64,000 nucleotides of DNA, from positions 93,205-157,204 of the forward strand of contig NZ_VZPJ01000013.1 of the NCBI RefSeq assembly GCF_008801605.1, given 5' to 3'. The stretch's first letter is position 1. The number at the start of each line of letters is the position of its first letter. The notes under the pieces are model-generated. The model was given only the letters and a program-made list of their open reading frames with translations, made no database searches and was not told the DNA's origin. The stretch is from Pseudomonas brassicacearum subsp. brassicacearum (lineage in GTDB: Bacteria > Pseudomonadota > Gammaproteobacteria > Pseudomonadales > Pseudomonadaceae). The translations under genes and the position numbers were made by a program. Of this stretch, positions 18,900 through 27,224 are shown in pieces.

Positions 18900-20099
18900 A
18901 TGTCTGGTAATCGTGGTGTCGTGTATCTCGGCAACGGCAAGGTCGAAGTACAGAAAATCGACTATCCAAAAATGCAGGACCCGCGCGGCAGGAAGATTGA
19001 GCACGGTGTCATCCTGCGCGTGGTCTCCACCAACATCTGCGGCTCCGACCAGCACATGGTGCGCGGCCGTACCACTGCCCAGACCGGTCTGGTCCTGGGT
19101 CACGAAATCACCGGTGAAGTGATCGAAAAGGGCAGCGACGTCGAGAACCTGAAAATCGGTGATCTGGTGTCGGTGCCGTTCAACGTGGCTTGCGGGCGCT
19201 GCCGTTCCTGCAAAGAGCAACACACTGGCGTCTGCCTGACCGTCAACCCGGCCCGTGCCGGCGGTGCCTATGGTTACGTGGACATGGGCGACTGGACCGG
19301 CGGCCAGGCCGAATACGTGCTGGTGCCGTACGCCGACTTCAACCTGCTGAAACTGCCGGACCGCGACAAGGCCATGGAGAAAATCCGCGACCTGACCTGC
19401 CTGTCCGACATCCTGCCGACCGGCTACCACGGCGCTGTCACCGCCGGCGTTGGCCCTGGCAGCACCGTCTACATCGCCGGTGCTGGCCCGGTTGGCCTGG
19501 CGGCCGCTGCTTCCGCTCGCCTGCTGGGGGCAGCAGTGGTGATCATTGGCGACGTCAACCCGGTCCGCCTGGCGCACGCCAAGGCCCAGGGTTTCGAAAT
19601 CGCCGACCTGTCCCAGGACACCCCGTTGCACGAACAGATCGCCGCGTTGCTGGGCGAGCCTGAAGTCGATTGCGCCGTCGATGCGGTAGGCTTTGAAGCC
19701 CGCGGCCATGGCCATGACGGCGTCAAGCACGAAGCCCCGGCCACCGTACTCAACTCGCTGATGGGCGTGGTCCGTGTAGCCGGCAAGATCGGCATCCCTG
19801 GCCTCTACGTCACCGAAGACCCGGGCGCTGTCGATGCGGCGGCGAAAATGGGCAGCCTGAGCATTCGCTTCGGCTTGGGCTGGGCTAAATCCCACAGCTT
19901 CCACACCGGCCAGACCCCGGTGATGAAGTACAACCGCCAACTGATGCAGGCGATCATGTGGGACCGTATCAACATTGCTGAAATCGTCGGCGTGCAGGTC
20001 ATCAGCCTGGACGACGCGCCGAAAGGCTACGGCGAGTTCGATGCGGGCGTGCCGAAGAAGTTTGTGATTGACCCGCACAAGTTGTTCAGTGCGGCGTAA
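18900..20099 (+). CDS. fdhA: glutathione-independent formaldehyde dehydrogenase
   Basis: 399 residues, a zinc-dependent medium-chain dehydrogenase that oxidises formaldehyde to formate with NAD+. The catalytic zinc site is in NICGSDQH and GHE; the structural zinc is bound by the cysteine cluster in CGRCRSC...GVC. The NAD+ fold carries YIAGAGPVGLAAA. It removes the formaldehyde made by GbcAB and by uncoupled sarcosine oxidase. GAGGTGAAAGC lies before the ATG, and a strong terminator follows. Confidence 0.95.
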   Translation: MSGNRGVVYLGNGKVEVQKIDYPKMQDPRGRKIEHGVILRVVSTNICGSDQHMVRGRTTAQTGLVLGHEITGEVIEKGSDVENLKIGDLVSVPFNVACGRCRSCKEQHTGVCLTVNPARAGGAYGYVDMGDWTGGQAEYVLVPYADFNLLKLPDRDKAMEKIRDLTCLSDILPTGYHGAVTAGVGPGSTVYIAGAGPVGLAAAASARLLGAAVVIIGDVNPVRLAHAKAQGFEIADLSQDTPLHEQIAALLGEPEVDCAVDAVGFEARGHGHDGVKHEAPATVLNSLMGVVRVAGKIGIPGLYVTEDPGAVDAAAKMGSLSIRFGLGWAKSHSFHTGQTPVMKYNRQLMQAIMWDRINIAEIVGVQVISLDDAPKGYGEFDAGVPKKFVIDPHKLFSAA

Positions 20100-20120
20100 G
20101 CGGTAAAGGGCAAGACGGAA

Positions 20121-20152
20121 AAAAGGGCGACAGTGATGTCGCCCTTTTTTAT
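20121..20152 (+). terminator. rho-independent terminator after fdhA
   Basis: Stem AAAAGGGCGACA / TGTCGCCCTTTT with a GTGA loop and a run of T. It closes the one-carbon cluster. Confidence 0.9.
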
Positions 20153-20202
20153 TGGTTTGAAAACCTCATCCTGGCACTGATAGTGATAGCCCTGACCGAT
20201 CG

Positions 20203-20415
20203 TTATTCCGGCGTCACTTTCGCGGCCTGCATGCCTTTGCCTCCCTTTTCGACTTCAAACGAAACGGTCTGCCGCTGTTTCAACGTTTTATAACCTTCGC
20301 CAGCTATTGCCGAATAATGAACGAACAATTCCTCGCCTCCTTTGCCGCAGGTAATGAAGCCATAGCCCTTTGCATCGTTAAACCATTTAACGGTTCCTTT
20401 GATTCGGTCGTTCAT
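20203..20415 (-). CDS. cold-shock domain protein (CspA family)
   Basis: 70 residues, a single OB-fold nucleic-acid-binding protein. Both RNA-binding motifs are seen: KGYGFI (RNP1) and LFVHYS (RNP2). It belongs with the CspA/CapB group; cold induction cannot be read from the sequence. An 18-bp palindrome (20528-20545) upstream is shared with two genes further along, so it may be under the same specific regulator. Confidence 0.9.
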   Translation of the reverse strand: MNDRIKGTVKWFNDAKGYGFITCGKGGEELFVHYSAIAGEGYKTLKQRQTVSFEVEKGGKGMQAAKVTPE

Positions 20416-20774
20416 TTTTTATTGTCCTGCTTGCCCGAATGAAGAAAGGCACAGGGACTGTGGTTTGCCCAGAGCCTTGTTTTTCGCTGTCTCGGCTGGA
20501 GCTTAGAATCGGCACCCACAGTTGCCTACTGTCAGAGTTGACAGTAGGCAATACCGAGAAGAAATAACGGATTGTGCATTGATAGTTGGATGACTGCCGC
20601 AGCTGTCATGCCATGGCTTGTGCCTGCAAGCGTCGACCGATCACGTCCAGCACATCGCAGCCACCGCGCAACGGAATCGTCCGTAGGAGCTGTCGAGTGA
20701 AACGAGGTTGCGATCTTTTCCCAGACACTTGAGTCTCAAGCGAAAGATCAAGAGATCGCAGGCTTCGCCAGCTC
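20416..20774. other. 359-base gap upstream of the cold-shock gene
   Basis: It holds the palindrome at 20528-20545 and most of a second-type REP (20683-20780). No other open frame, RNA or terminator was recognised. Confidence 0.6.
20528..20545. promoter_or_regulatory. lux-box-like 18-bp palindrome, site C (upstream of the cold-shock gene)
   Basis: ACTGTCAGAGTTGACAGT, part of a perfect 13-bp inverted repeat spanning 20522-20551 with a GAGT loop. It fits CT-N12-AG, the spacing of LuxR-type operators. Near-identical 18-mers lie at 21929 and 23194. Confidence 0.6.
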
Positions 20775-20780
20775 CTACAG
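20683..20780. repeat. second-type REP (GTAGGAGCTG...CAGCTCCTAC)
   Basis: Inverted ends GTAGGAGCTGTCGAGTGAAA (partly decayed) and GGCTTCGCCAGCTCCTAC with GCGATCTTTT inside. A clean copy lies at 61370-61442. Confidence 0.85.
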
Positions 20781-21347
20781 GGCAGATGCGGTCCCGACCC
20801 GTTCGCAGAATTCAGGGTAAAAACCTTTGGCGCTAGGGCCTTGGCAATAGGCTTGCGCCTGGGCCAGGACGTCGGCGCTGAAACTCAGGCTGCGAGGCAT
20901 GCCGGCAAAGGTTTCATAGCCGCCTTGTTGGGTCTTGATGGCGTCGAACCCCCGCATGTCGTAGACCAGTTCCACGTCATCGTCGGCAAGCAGTCGCGCC
21001 TTGACCGTCACTTGCGTGTATTGCTTGCCCCCTGGTGAGCCATTGAGCGCTGCCAGGCCATGGCCGACAACGCGCAGCATGTGCGGGACCCAGGGCTCGC
21101 AGTCATCCGCGCAAGCACCTGGACGGTAAAGCACGGTCAGCGTTTGCTGGTCGCGGGTCACATCGGTGAGAGTCGGGTCGGAGCGCTTGATACGGTGCTC
21201 GATGGTCAGCCAGGTCTTTTGTTCTTCGCTGGTGCCGTCGGCCAGTTCCGGATTCAATGGGCCACGCTGGCACTCGGTGACGCCGAGTGCAATGAGCATG
21301 CCCGTCAGGATGACGGCGAGGGTCGCGCCGCCGATTTTTACGTTCAT
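20775..21347 (-). CDS. anchored protein of unknown function
   Basis: 190 residues with one N-terminal hydrophobic segment (ATLAVILTGMLIALGV), so probably exported or anchored facing the periplasm. A cysteine follows the hydrophobic stretch (TECQRG) but the context is not a clear lipobox. Four more cysteines are present, two in GACADDCEP. No family was recognised. The start at 21347 is uncertain; the frame remains open to 21446. It lies about 105 bases after the DUF3757-like gene at 21453 on the same strand. Confidence 0.65.
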   Translation of the reverse strand: MNVKIGGATLAVILTGMLIALGVTECQRGPLNPELADGTSEEQKTWLTIEHRIKRSDPTLTDVTRDQQTLTVLYRPGACADDCEPWVPHMLRVVGHGLAALNGSPGGKQYTQVTVKARLLADDDVELVYDMRGFDAIKTQQGGYETFAGMPRSLSFSADVLAQAQAYCQGPSAKGFYPEFCERVGTASAL

Positions 21348-21452
21348 AGGCAAGCTCTGCTGGAGGAGGTCGCACTGTACGGTAACGGTGCAGGTGATGG
21401 CAGGGCGCAATGAGCCGCTGTGCAGGAACAGTGACGCGGTTGCCATTCGCGA

Positions 21453-21875
21453 TCAATAAATCAGGTTGAAGTAGTCACCGTCCATTAGCCTGCACATTCT
21501 GGTATCCGGGCTTTCGCAGCGATTATTCACCCATCCTGAAAAGGCCGGTTCCAGGATCTGCTGATACTCCAGATTCAGATTCATGTCCCCGTACCGGCAC
21601 GTGATGGTCGCCCTTGTGGCTGCCTGTGTGTCCTCGTCGGCTTCATGGATAACGTACTTGGCGCCTTTGAATTGCAACGATGCCGGGTCGACCACGTCCA
21701 CCAGGCTTTCGCTCTCCCATTCGTGGCCGTCCTGTATATCGACGAAGAAAACATCTTCCACCGTTTCAATGTTTCTACGGATGTCAGTGACGGCAGGGCA
21801 GGTTATTTCACCGGCATGGGCGTGGCCGATGATCAGCCAAAGCAACACCGCGCCTCCTGCCAGTATTTTTTTCAT
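21453..21875 (-). CDS. small secreted protein, DUF3757-like, paralogue 1
   Basis: 140 residues with a signal peptide (hydrophobic core VLLWLIIGHAHA, cleavage near residue 21). The mature part is acidic with cysteines at CPAV, TCRYG and near the end. It shares the opening, the HEADEDTQA / HESDEEEQA segment and the following TCRYGDMNL / TCNVGGIHL strand with the gene at 22794. Assignment to DUF3757 is from memory and tentative. GGAG precedes the ATG. The lux-box-like palindrome lies 54-71 bases upstream. Confidence 0.7.
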   Translation of the reverse strand: MKKILAGGAVLLWLIIGHAHAGEITCPAVTDIRRNIETVEDVFFVDIQDGHEWESESLVDVVDPASLQFKGAKYVIHEADEDTQAATRATITCRYGDMNLNLEYQQILEPAFSGWVNNRCESPDTRMCRLMDGDYFNLIY

Positions 21876-21928
21876 GTGCCGGGCTCCAGGGCTCAGTTCA
21901 ACGATTCACGGCTTTGGTCGGGCGGGCT

Positions 21929-21946
21929 ACTGTCAATGTTGGCAGT
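21929..21946. promoter_or_regulatory. lux-box-like palindrome, site A
   Basis: ACTGTCAATGTTGGCAGT upstream of the minus-strand gene at 21453-21875. Similarity to site B continues for about 20 more bases (TTTATGTC-ATTT-GAA), so the whole promoter is shared, including a TTGACATAAA-like stretch in gene sense. Confidence 0.6.
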
Positions 21947-22004
21947 TATTTATGTCAATTTAGAACTGTATGCGAATATTTGGTAACTTTTAGCTATATA
22001 AAAA

Positions 22005-22151
22005 CGGGATCTTCTTCAAAATCAGTCGCTTCTGACGGCCTTGTAAGACTTCTCTGTAATAGCTATCGGCCATTAATGCAATAGGTATAGGAACAATCTC
22101 CGACCGCGCCGGTCCAAAACATGTTTTACGCCGCCCTGATGGGCGGCTTTT
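22005..22151 (+). ncRNA. candidate small RNA or long leader upstream of the DUF2780 gene
   Basis: No gene lies here, yet a rho-independent terminator (22130-22152) ends just before the DUF2780 gene, and an AT-rich GCTATAT box at about 21994-22000 could be an RpoS-type -10. TGTAAG-N6-CTGTAA at about 22043 only partly resembles a GacA site. This could be a small RNA of about 145 bases or an attenuated leader. Identity is unknown. Confidence 0.3.
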
Positions 22152-22152
22152 T
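22130..22152 (+). terminator. rho-independent terminator or attenuator before the DUF2780 gene
   Basis: Perfect stem GCCGCCC / GGGCGGC with a TGAT loop and five T. It faces the downstream gene and ends 23 bases before its start. Confidence 0.75.
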
Positions 22153-22174
22153 AATGGTCGAGAGGAAGTTCCTG

Positions 22175-22753
22175 ATGAAGGTCTCACGCGGTTTTGCTCT
22201 GTCTTGCCTGTTGGCGCTGGTTGCCAGCCCGGCCTTCGCGCAGTTCAGCCTCAGTGACGCAGCCAATGTGGTGTCGGCGATGCAGGGCAACCAAGGCGAG
22301 CAGGGGGAGGGCGTCGTGGCCGCCGCGCCGAAAGCCGCCGGGCTGCTCAATACCCTGGGATCGGAACTCAAGATCACGCCGGAACAGGCCATCGGCGGTG
22401 CCGGTGCGATGCTGGGGCTGGCGAAGAATCGGCTCAGCGAGCCGCAGTTTTCCGAGTTGAGCAACAGTGTGCCGGGCCTGGATCAGATTGCTGGGAACAG
22501 CGCCATCGGTGGGCTCAATGGCCTGGGCGGTTTGCTCGGCGGCGGGTCGGACAAAAATGCCTTGCTCGATGGCCTGCTGGGTAACGTCAAGGACACCGGC
22601 GACCTGAACAATGCCTTCAGTGCGCTGGGCATGGACAGCGGCATGATCGGCCAGTTTGCTCCGATCATTCTGCAGTATCTCGGCCAACAGGGTGTTGCCG
22701 GTTCGCTGCTGCAGAACCTGGGTGGTATTTGGGGAGCGGGTGCAGGTGTCTGA
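22175..22753 (+). CDS. DUF2780 (VcgC/VcgE-type) secreted protein
   Basis: 192 residues with a clear signal peptide (LSCLLALVASPAFA, cleavage about residue 23). The mature part is rich in Gly, Leu and Ala with helices and GLGGLLGGGS low-complexity sequence, typical of DUF2780; function unknown. ATG 22175 has AGGAAG upstream. The terminator directly in front implies either an independent promoter within about 20 bases or attenuation of a leader transcript. Confidence 0.8.
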   Translation: MKVSRGFALSCLLALVASPAFAQFSLSDAANVVSAMQGNQGEQGEGVVAAAPKAAGLLNTLGSELKITPEQAIGGAGAMLGLAKNRLSEPQFSELSNSVPGLDQIAGNSAIGGLNGLGGLLGGGSDKNALLDGLLGNVKDTGDLNNAFSALGMDSGMIGQFAPIILQYLGQQGVAGSLLQNLGGIWGAGAGV

Positions 22754-22793
22754 TAGATAAAGGTGGCGACATCGAAAATCCGCCACGAAGCCC

Positions 22794-23135
22794 TTAAAAG
22801 CTCAAGCTGAAGCAGTCGGGTGTTGGCGCTTGGGCCTGAAGGTAATGCAGCGTGAGATGGATGCCACCCACATTGCAGGTGAGGGTCACCCTGCTTAATG
22901 CTTGTTCCTCTTCGTCGGATTCATGGATCGCGAACTCGGCCTCGTTGAATTGCTCCACCGCTGGGTTGGCGGCCTGTATGAGGCGCGGTTGCTGCCATTC
23001 GCGATCATCCTGAATCTCTACCGTTTCATTATTTCCATGGCTGGGTGCCGCACTCGGGTGAGTGACTTCTTCGGCGTGGACATGACCGATTATCAGCAAG
23101 AGTATTCCAGAGCCGCCTGTCATGAAGATTCCCAT
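22794..23135 (-). CDS. small secreted protein, DUF3757-like, paralogue 2
   Basis: 113 residues, shorter and more diverged than the paralogue at 21453. The signal peptide core is GILLLIIGHVHA. The acidic HESDEEEQA segment and the TCNVGGIHL strand are shared, but the N-terminal cysteine is lost (THPSA instead of TCPAV). GGAGG stands seven bases before the ATG at 23135. The same 18-bp palindrome lies 59-76 bases upstream. It is convergent with the DUF2780 gene, 40 bases away. Confidence 0.65.
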   Translation of the reverse strand: MGIFMTGGSGILLLIIGHVHAEEVTHPSAAPSHGNNETVEIQDDREWQQPRLIQAANPAVEQFNEAEFAIHESDEEEQALSRVTLTCNVGGIHLTLHYLQAQAPTPDCFSLSF

Positions 23136-23193
23136 TGGCCTGCCTCCATATTCTGTGTCGGCGACATGTTTGCGGCTGTGCCTGGCCAGGGCT

Positions 23194-23211
23194 ACTGTCA
23201 GGGTTGACAGT
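23194..23211. promoter_or_regulatory. lux-box-like palindrome, site B
   Basis: ACTGTCAGGGTTGACAGT, seven-base perfect arms with a four-base centre, upstream of the minus-strand gene at 22794-23135. It differs from site C by one base. Confidence 0.6.
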
Positions 23212-23305
23212 TTTTTATGTCGATTTGGAATTAAAAGAGGGCAGGTCCAAAAAAGCAGACCTCCCGCTTTAAGGTATTCATCCGCGGCGTTGCCTGTCAG
23301 AACGG

Positions 23306-24199
23306 TCAGGCAGTACTTCCCTCGCTGCGCAGGGCCGCGATGCGCCGGTCCTTTTCAGTCCATAGCTGGTTGACCCAGTCCTGCACGTGCTGGCGAAACA
23401 CCGGGTCGTTTTCGTAGTCGCCTTGCCATAGCGTCGGGTCCAGTTCGCGGGTCTGGATGTCGATGATGACCCTGGGCACCGCGCCGCTGATCAAGTCCCA
23501 GAACCCGGGAATGCGCTCTTGCGGATAGACCACGGTCACGTCCAGCACCGCGTCCAGTTGCTCACCCATGGCTGCCAGCACGAACGCCACGCCCCCGGCC
23601 TTGGGCTTGAGCAGGTGGGTGAAAGGCGATTGCTGTTGTTGGCTTTTGGCGGCGGTGAAGCGGGTGCCTTCGAGGTAGTTGACCACGGTGACCGGCTGGC
23701 GCTTGAACAGTTCGCAGGCGGCCCTGGTGATTTCCAGGTCCTTGCCGGCCAGTTCCGGGTTCTTTGCCAGGAAAGCCTTGGTGTAGCGCTTCATGAAGGG
23801 GTAGTCCAGCGCCCACCAGGCCAACCCCAGGAACGGCACCCAGATCAGCTCTTTCTTGAGGAAGAACTTGAAGAACGGCGTACGCCGGTTGAGGGTCTGG
23901 ACGAGGGCGGGGATGTCTACCCAGGATTGGTGATTGCTGATCACCAGGTAAGACGTATCGCCTCGCAGGTCCGCGCCGCCGCGGATGTCCCAGCGGGTGG
24001 GGATGCACAGGGCGAAGATCAGCTTGTCGATCTCGGCCCAGGTCTCGGCGATCCACATCACCGACCACGAGGCATAGTCGCGAAAGCGCCCGGGCAGGAC
24101 CAGTTTGAGCACGGCGAACACCATCAACGGCCCGAACAGCACCAGGGTGTTGAGCAATAACAGCAGCGTGACGAAACAGCCGGTGAGCAGGCGGCGCAT
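23306..24199 (-). CDS. 1-acyl-glycerol-3-phosphate acyltransferase family protein (YihG-like)
   Basis: 297 residues, PlsC superfamily. NHQSWVD gives the catalytic H-x4-D motif near residue 85, and NYLEGTRFT the second conserved block. One or two N-terminal membrane helices anchor it in the inner membrane. It should transfer an acyl chain to lysophosphatidate or a similar lysolipid. Length and the DFxxWxLxxP-like central part resemble E. coli YihG more than housekeeping PlsC. The start at 24199 is chosen on homology length; its ribosome site is weak. Confidence 0.85.
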   Translation of the reverse strand: MRRLLTGCFVTLLLLLNTLVLFGPLMVFAVLKLVLPGRFRDYASWSVMWIAETWAEIDKLIFALCIPTRWDIRGGADLRGDTSYLVISNHQSWVDIPALVQTLNRRTPFFKFFLKKELIWVPFLGLAWWALDYPFMKRYTKAFLAKNPELAGKDLEITRAACELFKRQPVTVVNYLEGTRFTAAKSQQQQSPFTHLLKPKAGGVAFVLAAMGEQLDAVLDVTVVYPQERIPGFWDLISGAVPRVIIDIQTRELDPTLWQGDYENDPVFRQHVQDWVNQLWTEKDRRIAALRSEGSTA

Positions 24200-24378
24200 A
24201 GATGACTCTTGCAAACAGGTGGGCGGGCCATGATAAGCAAGCTTCGGGCGGCAGGCCAAATCGGTGTGGACGAAAGTTTCACCTTGGCCGGGGTAGGCTG
24301 GGCCACAGGTGCATGACCAACCGAACGAATCCGTCGGTCACGGTCTAAAAAAACCACCCACACAGGAAGCCTTATTGC

Positions 24379-24885
24379 ATGAAGTCCTTTCTCGCCCTGC
24401 TTTCCCTGGTGGCCCTTCCAGTGCTGGCCGCCGAGCCAACCCTGTACGGGCGCTACGAATACATCGCGCTGCCGGAAATTGGCGGCGAAGTGCTCAAGGC
24501 CAAGATGGACACCGGCGCCCTGACCGCCTCGCTGTCGGCCAAGGACATCGAGACCTTCACCCGCGACGGCGATGACTGGGTGCGGTTCCGCCTGGCGACC
24601 AAGGGTGCGAGCAACAAGGTCTACGAGCACAAGATCGCGCGCATCAGCAAGATCAAGACCCGTTCCGAGGAAGATGAAGAAGACGATGAAAAGATCGCGC
24701 CCACCAAGCGCCCGGTGGTCGATCTGGAGTTGTGCCTGGGTAACGTCAAGCGCACGGTCGAGGTCAACCTGACGGACCGCAGCAGTTTCAATTACCCGTT
24801 GCTGATTGGCGCCAAGGCGTTGCGTGAGTTCGGGGCGGCGGTGAACCCGGCGCGGCGGTTTACGGCGGATAAGCCTGACTGCTGA
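24379..24885 (+). CDS. retropepsin-like (so-called ATP-dependent zinc protease) family protein
   Basis: 168 residues with a signal peptide (LLSLVALPVLAA). The KMDTGALTASLSA motif holds the retropepsin-like Asp-Thr-Gly, and LIGAKAL follows near the end as in PF05618. The family name reflects an old prediction; members act as single-domain aspartic-protease-like proteins, some processing or partnering RimK-type ligases. An acidic stretch EEDEEDDEK divides the fold. Function here is unknown. Confidence 0.8.
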   Translation: MKSFLALLSLVALPVLAAEPTLYGRYEYIALPEIGGEVLKAKMDTGALTASLSAKDIETFTRDGDDWVRFRLATKGASNKVYEHKIARISKIKTRSEEDEEDDEKIAPTKRPVVDLELCLGNVKRTVEVNLTDRSSFNYPLLIGAKALREFGAAVNPARRFTADKPDC

Positions 24886-24954
24886 TTTCCCTGATTGACG
24901 TACCCCAAGGCTTGCGGCACCGTTCCGGCAACTTTACTGCCGGGCTCGCAAGCC

Positions 24955-25635
24955 ATGCCTCATATCCTGATTGTCGAAGACGAAGCCGCCATCGCCGATA
25001 CGCTGGTGTTTGCCCTGCAAGGGGAGGGGTTCGACACCACGTGGCTGAGCCTTGGTGCCGCGGCCCTTGAGCACCAGAAAAGCGCTCCGGCGGACCTGAT
25101 CATTCTCGATGTGGGGCTGCCGGATATCAGCGGATTCGAGACTTGTAAAAATCTCAGACGTTTCAGCGACGTTCCGGTCATCTTTCTTACAGCCCGGGAT
25201 GGCGAGATCGACCGGGTGGTGGGCCTGGAGATCGGTGCCGACGATTACGTGGTCAAACCCTTCAGCCCCCGCGAGGTGGCGGCCAGGGTCCGGGCGATCC
25301 TCAAGCGCGTGGCGCCGCGTCCGGCGGCGGAGTCGAGCACGGCGCTGTTTCAGGTCGATGCCGACCGTGTGCAGATCAACTATCGCGGCAAACCGCTGAA
25401 TCTCACCCGTCACGAGTTCCGCCTGCTCAATTGTCTGCTGGAGCAACCTGAGCGGGTTTTCAGCCGCGAACAATTGCTCGATGCCCTGGGCGTGGCCAGC
25501 GATGCCGGCTACGAGCGCAGCATCGACAGCCACATCAAGAGCGTGCGCGCCAAGCTGCGCCTGGTCCGGGCCGAGGCCGAGCCGATCCAGACGCATCGGG
25601 GCCTGGGCTACAGCTACAGTCCGGGGCACAGCTGA
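24955..25635 (+). CDS. creB: two-component response regulator CreB
   Basis: 226 residues, OmpR type. The receiver has the phospho-acceptor Asp52 in LDVGLPD and the conserved lysine in VVKPFSP; the C-terminal winged helix contains LTRHEFRLL. The start at 24955 gives a normal receiver N-terminus (MPHILIVEDE). Its TGA overlaps the creC ATG by one base. In Pseudomonas CreBC affects beta-lactam response, fitness and creD expression. The TTCAC-N6-TTCAC cre tag was looked for near creD and not found. Confidence 0.9.
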   Translation: MPHILIVEDEAAIADTLVFALQGEGFDTTWLSLGAAALEHQKSAPADLIILDVGLPDISGFETCKNLRRFSDVPVIFLTARDGEIDRVVGLEIGADDYVVKPFSPREVAARVRAILKRVAPRPAAESSTALFQVDADRVQINYRGKPLNLTRHEFRLLNCLLEQPERVFSREQLLDALGVASDAGYERSIDSHIKSVRAKLRLVRAEAEPIQTHRGLGYSYSPGHS

Positions 25636-27053
25636 TGTCGCTGGGGATCCGGATTTTCCTGGTGTATGTGCTGTTTATCGCCTTGACCGGTTATTTCGTG
25701 CTCAACACGGTCATGGAGGAAATCCGTCCCGGCGTGCGCCAGTCCACCGAAGAAACCCTGGTGGACACGGCCAACCTGATGGCCGAGATCCTGCGGGACG
25801 ATTTCAAGGCCGGCACCCTCAACCAGAATCGCTGGCCGCAGTTGCTCAAGGCCTACGGCGAGCGCCAGCCGGCGGCGACGATCTGGGGCTTGCCGAAAAA
25901 CCAGGTCAGCCATCGCATCTATGTCACCGATGCCAAGGGCATCGTGGTGCTCGACTCCAGTGGCGTGGCGGTGGGCCAGGATTATTCGCGCTGGAACGAT
26001 GTCTACCTGACCCTGCGCGGCCACTACGGCGCTCGCTCGAGCCGCAGCGTTCCGGATGACCCGACGTCTTCGGTGATGCACGTCGGCGCGCCGATCCGCG
26101 ACAACGGCCGCATCATCGGGGTCGTCACCGTCGCCAAGCCCAACAGTTCATTGCAGCCTTATGTCGATCGCACCGAGCGGCGACTGCTGGCCTATGGCGC
26201 CGGGTTGGTGGCCCTGGGCCTGTTGCTGGGCGGCTTGCTGTCCTGGTGGCTCAGCGCGGCACTGCGACGTTTGACGGCCTATGCCCAGGCGGTCAGCCAG
26301 GGGCGGCGGGTGGAGGTACCGCATTATCGCGGTGGCGAGTTCGAGCAACTGGCGGGCGCTGTGGAACACATGCGCACGCAACTGGAAGGCAAGGCTTACG
26401 TCGAGCGTTACGTGCATACGCTGACCCACGAACTCAAGAGCCCGCTGGCGGCGATTCGCGGTGCCGCCGAACTGCTGCAAAGCGACATGCCCGCCGCCCA
26501 GCACCAGCGCTTCGTCAATAACATCGACAACGAAAGTGTGCGCATGCAGCAGTTGATCGAACGGTTGCTCAACCTGGCCCAGATCGAGCAGCGCCAGGGG
26601 TTGGAAGAAGAAGTCGCGGTGCCGCTGGCGACGTTGATGGACGAGCTGCTGGAAGCGCGTGGCGGCTGGATTGAAAGTCGCCTGTTGACAGTTGAACAGC
26701 ACATCGCTGCCGACCTGACGCTGACCGGTGAGCCGTTCCTGTTGCGCCAGGCCTTGGGCAATCTGCTGGAAAACGCCCTGGACTTCACCCCCGTCAACGG
26801 CCGGCTACGTATCAGTGCCGAGCGCAGCGGGGATCGCGTCGAGATCCGCCTGTTCAACCAGGCCGCGCCGATTCCCGACTACGCGCTGCCACGCCTGAGC
26901 GAGCGCTTCTACTCCCTGCCGCGTCCAGACAGCGGCCGCAAGAGCACCGGCCTGGGGCTCAACTTCGTGGAGGAAGTGGTGCAGTTGCATGGGGGACAAT
27001 TTAGTATCGGCAATGTCGAGGGTGGGGTTGAGGTGGTGCTGAGGTTGCCGTGA
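25635..27053 (+). CDS. creC: two-component sensor histidine kinase CreC
   Basis: 472 residues. Two membrane helices (about 7-28 and 185-205) enclose a periplasmic sensor region; HAMP follows, then the phospho-acceptor histidine in LTHELKSPLAAIRG, the N box in GNLLENALDF and the G box in STGLGLNFV. It phosphorylates CreB and is translationally coupled to it. Confidence 0.9.
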   Translation: MSLGIRIFLVYVLFIALTGYFVLNTVMEEIRPGVRQSTEETLVDTANLMAEILRDDFKAGTLNQNRWPQLLKAYGERQPAATIWGLPKNQVSHRIYVTDAKGIVVLDSSGVAVGQDYSRWNDVYLTLRGHYGARSSRSVPDDPTSSVMHVGAPIRDNGRIIGVVTVAKPNSSLQPYVDRTERRLLAYGAGLVALGLLLGGLLSWWLSAALRRLTAYAQAVSQGRRVEVPHYRGGEFEQLAGAVEHMRTQLEGKAYVERYVHTLTHELKSPLAAIRGAAELLQSDMPAAQHQRFVNNIDNESVRMQQLIERLLNLAQIEQRQGLEEEVAVPLATLMDELLEARGGWIESRLLTVEQHIAADLTLTGEPFLLRQALGNLLENALDFTPVNGRLRISAERSGDRVEIRLFNQAAPIPDYALPRLSERFYSLPRPDSGRKSTGLGLNFVEEVVQLHGGQFSIGNVEGGVEVVLRLP

Positions 27054-27224
27054 GGGAATTTGGTTAATCTTGTTATTGATTAATTTACATAACCATTTTT
27101 TAGGTTTAATTTCCTCTCAGCACCGGCGAACGATTCAATAAACCTGTCAGCAAGCCATGCCTTACGGCGAGATGACTTTCGGTCGGCTGGTCCTATTCGT
27201 GGATACACAACCGGGAGCATGAGC

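Noticed and set aside
22043..22060. TGTAAG-N6-CTGTAA as a second GacA box
   Set aside because: The right half matches CTTACA at only half the positions, and it lies inside the putative transcript rather than upstream.
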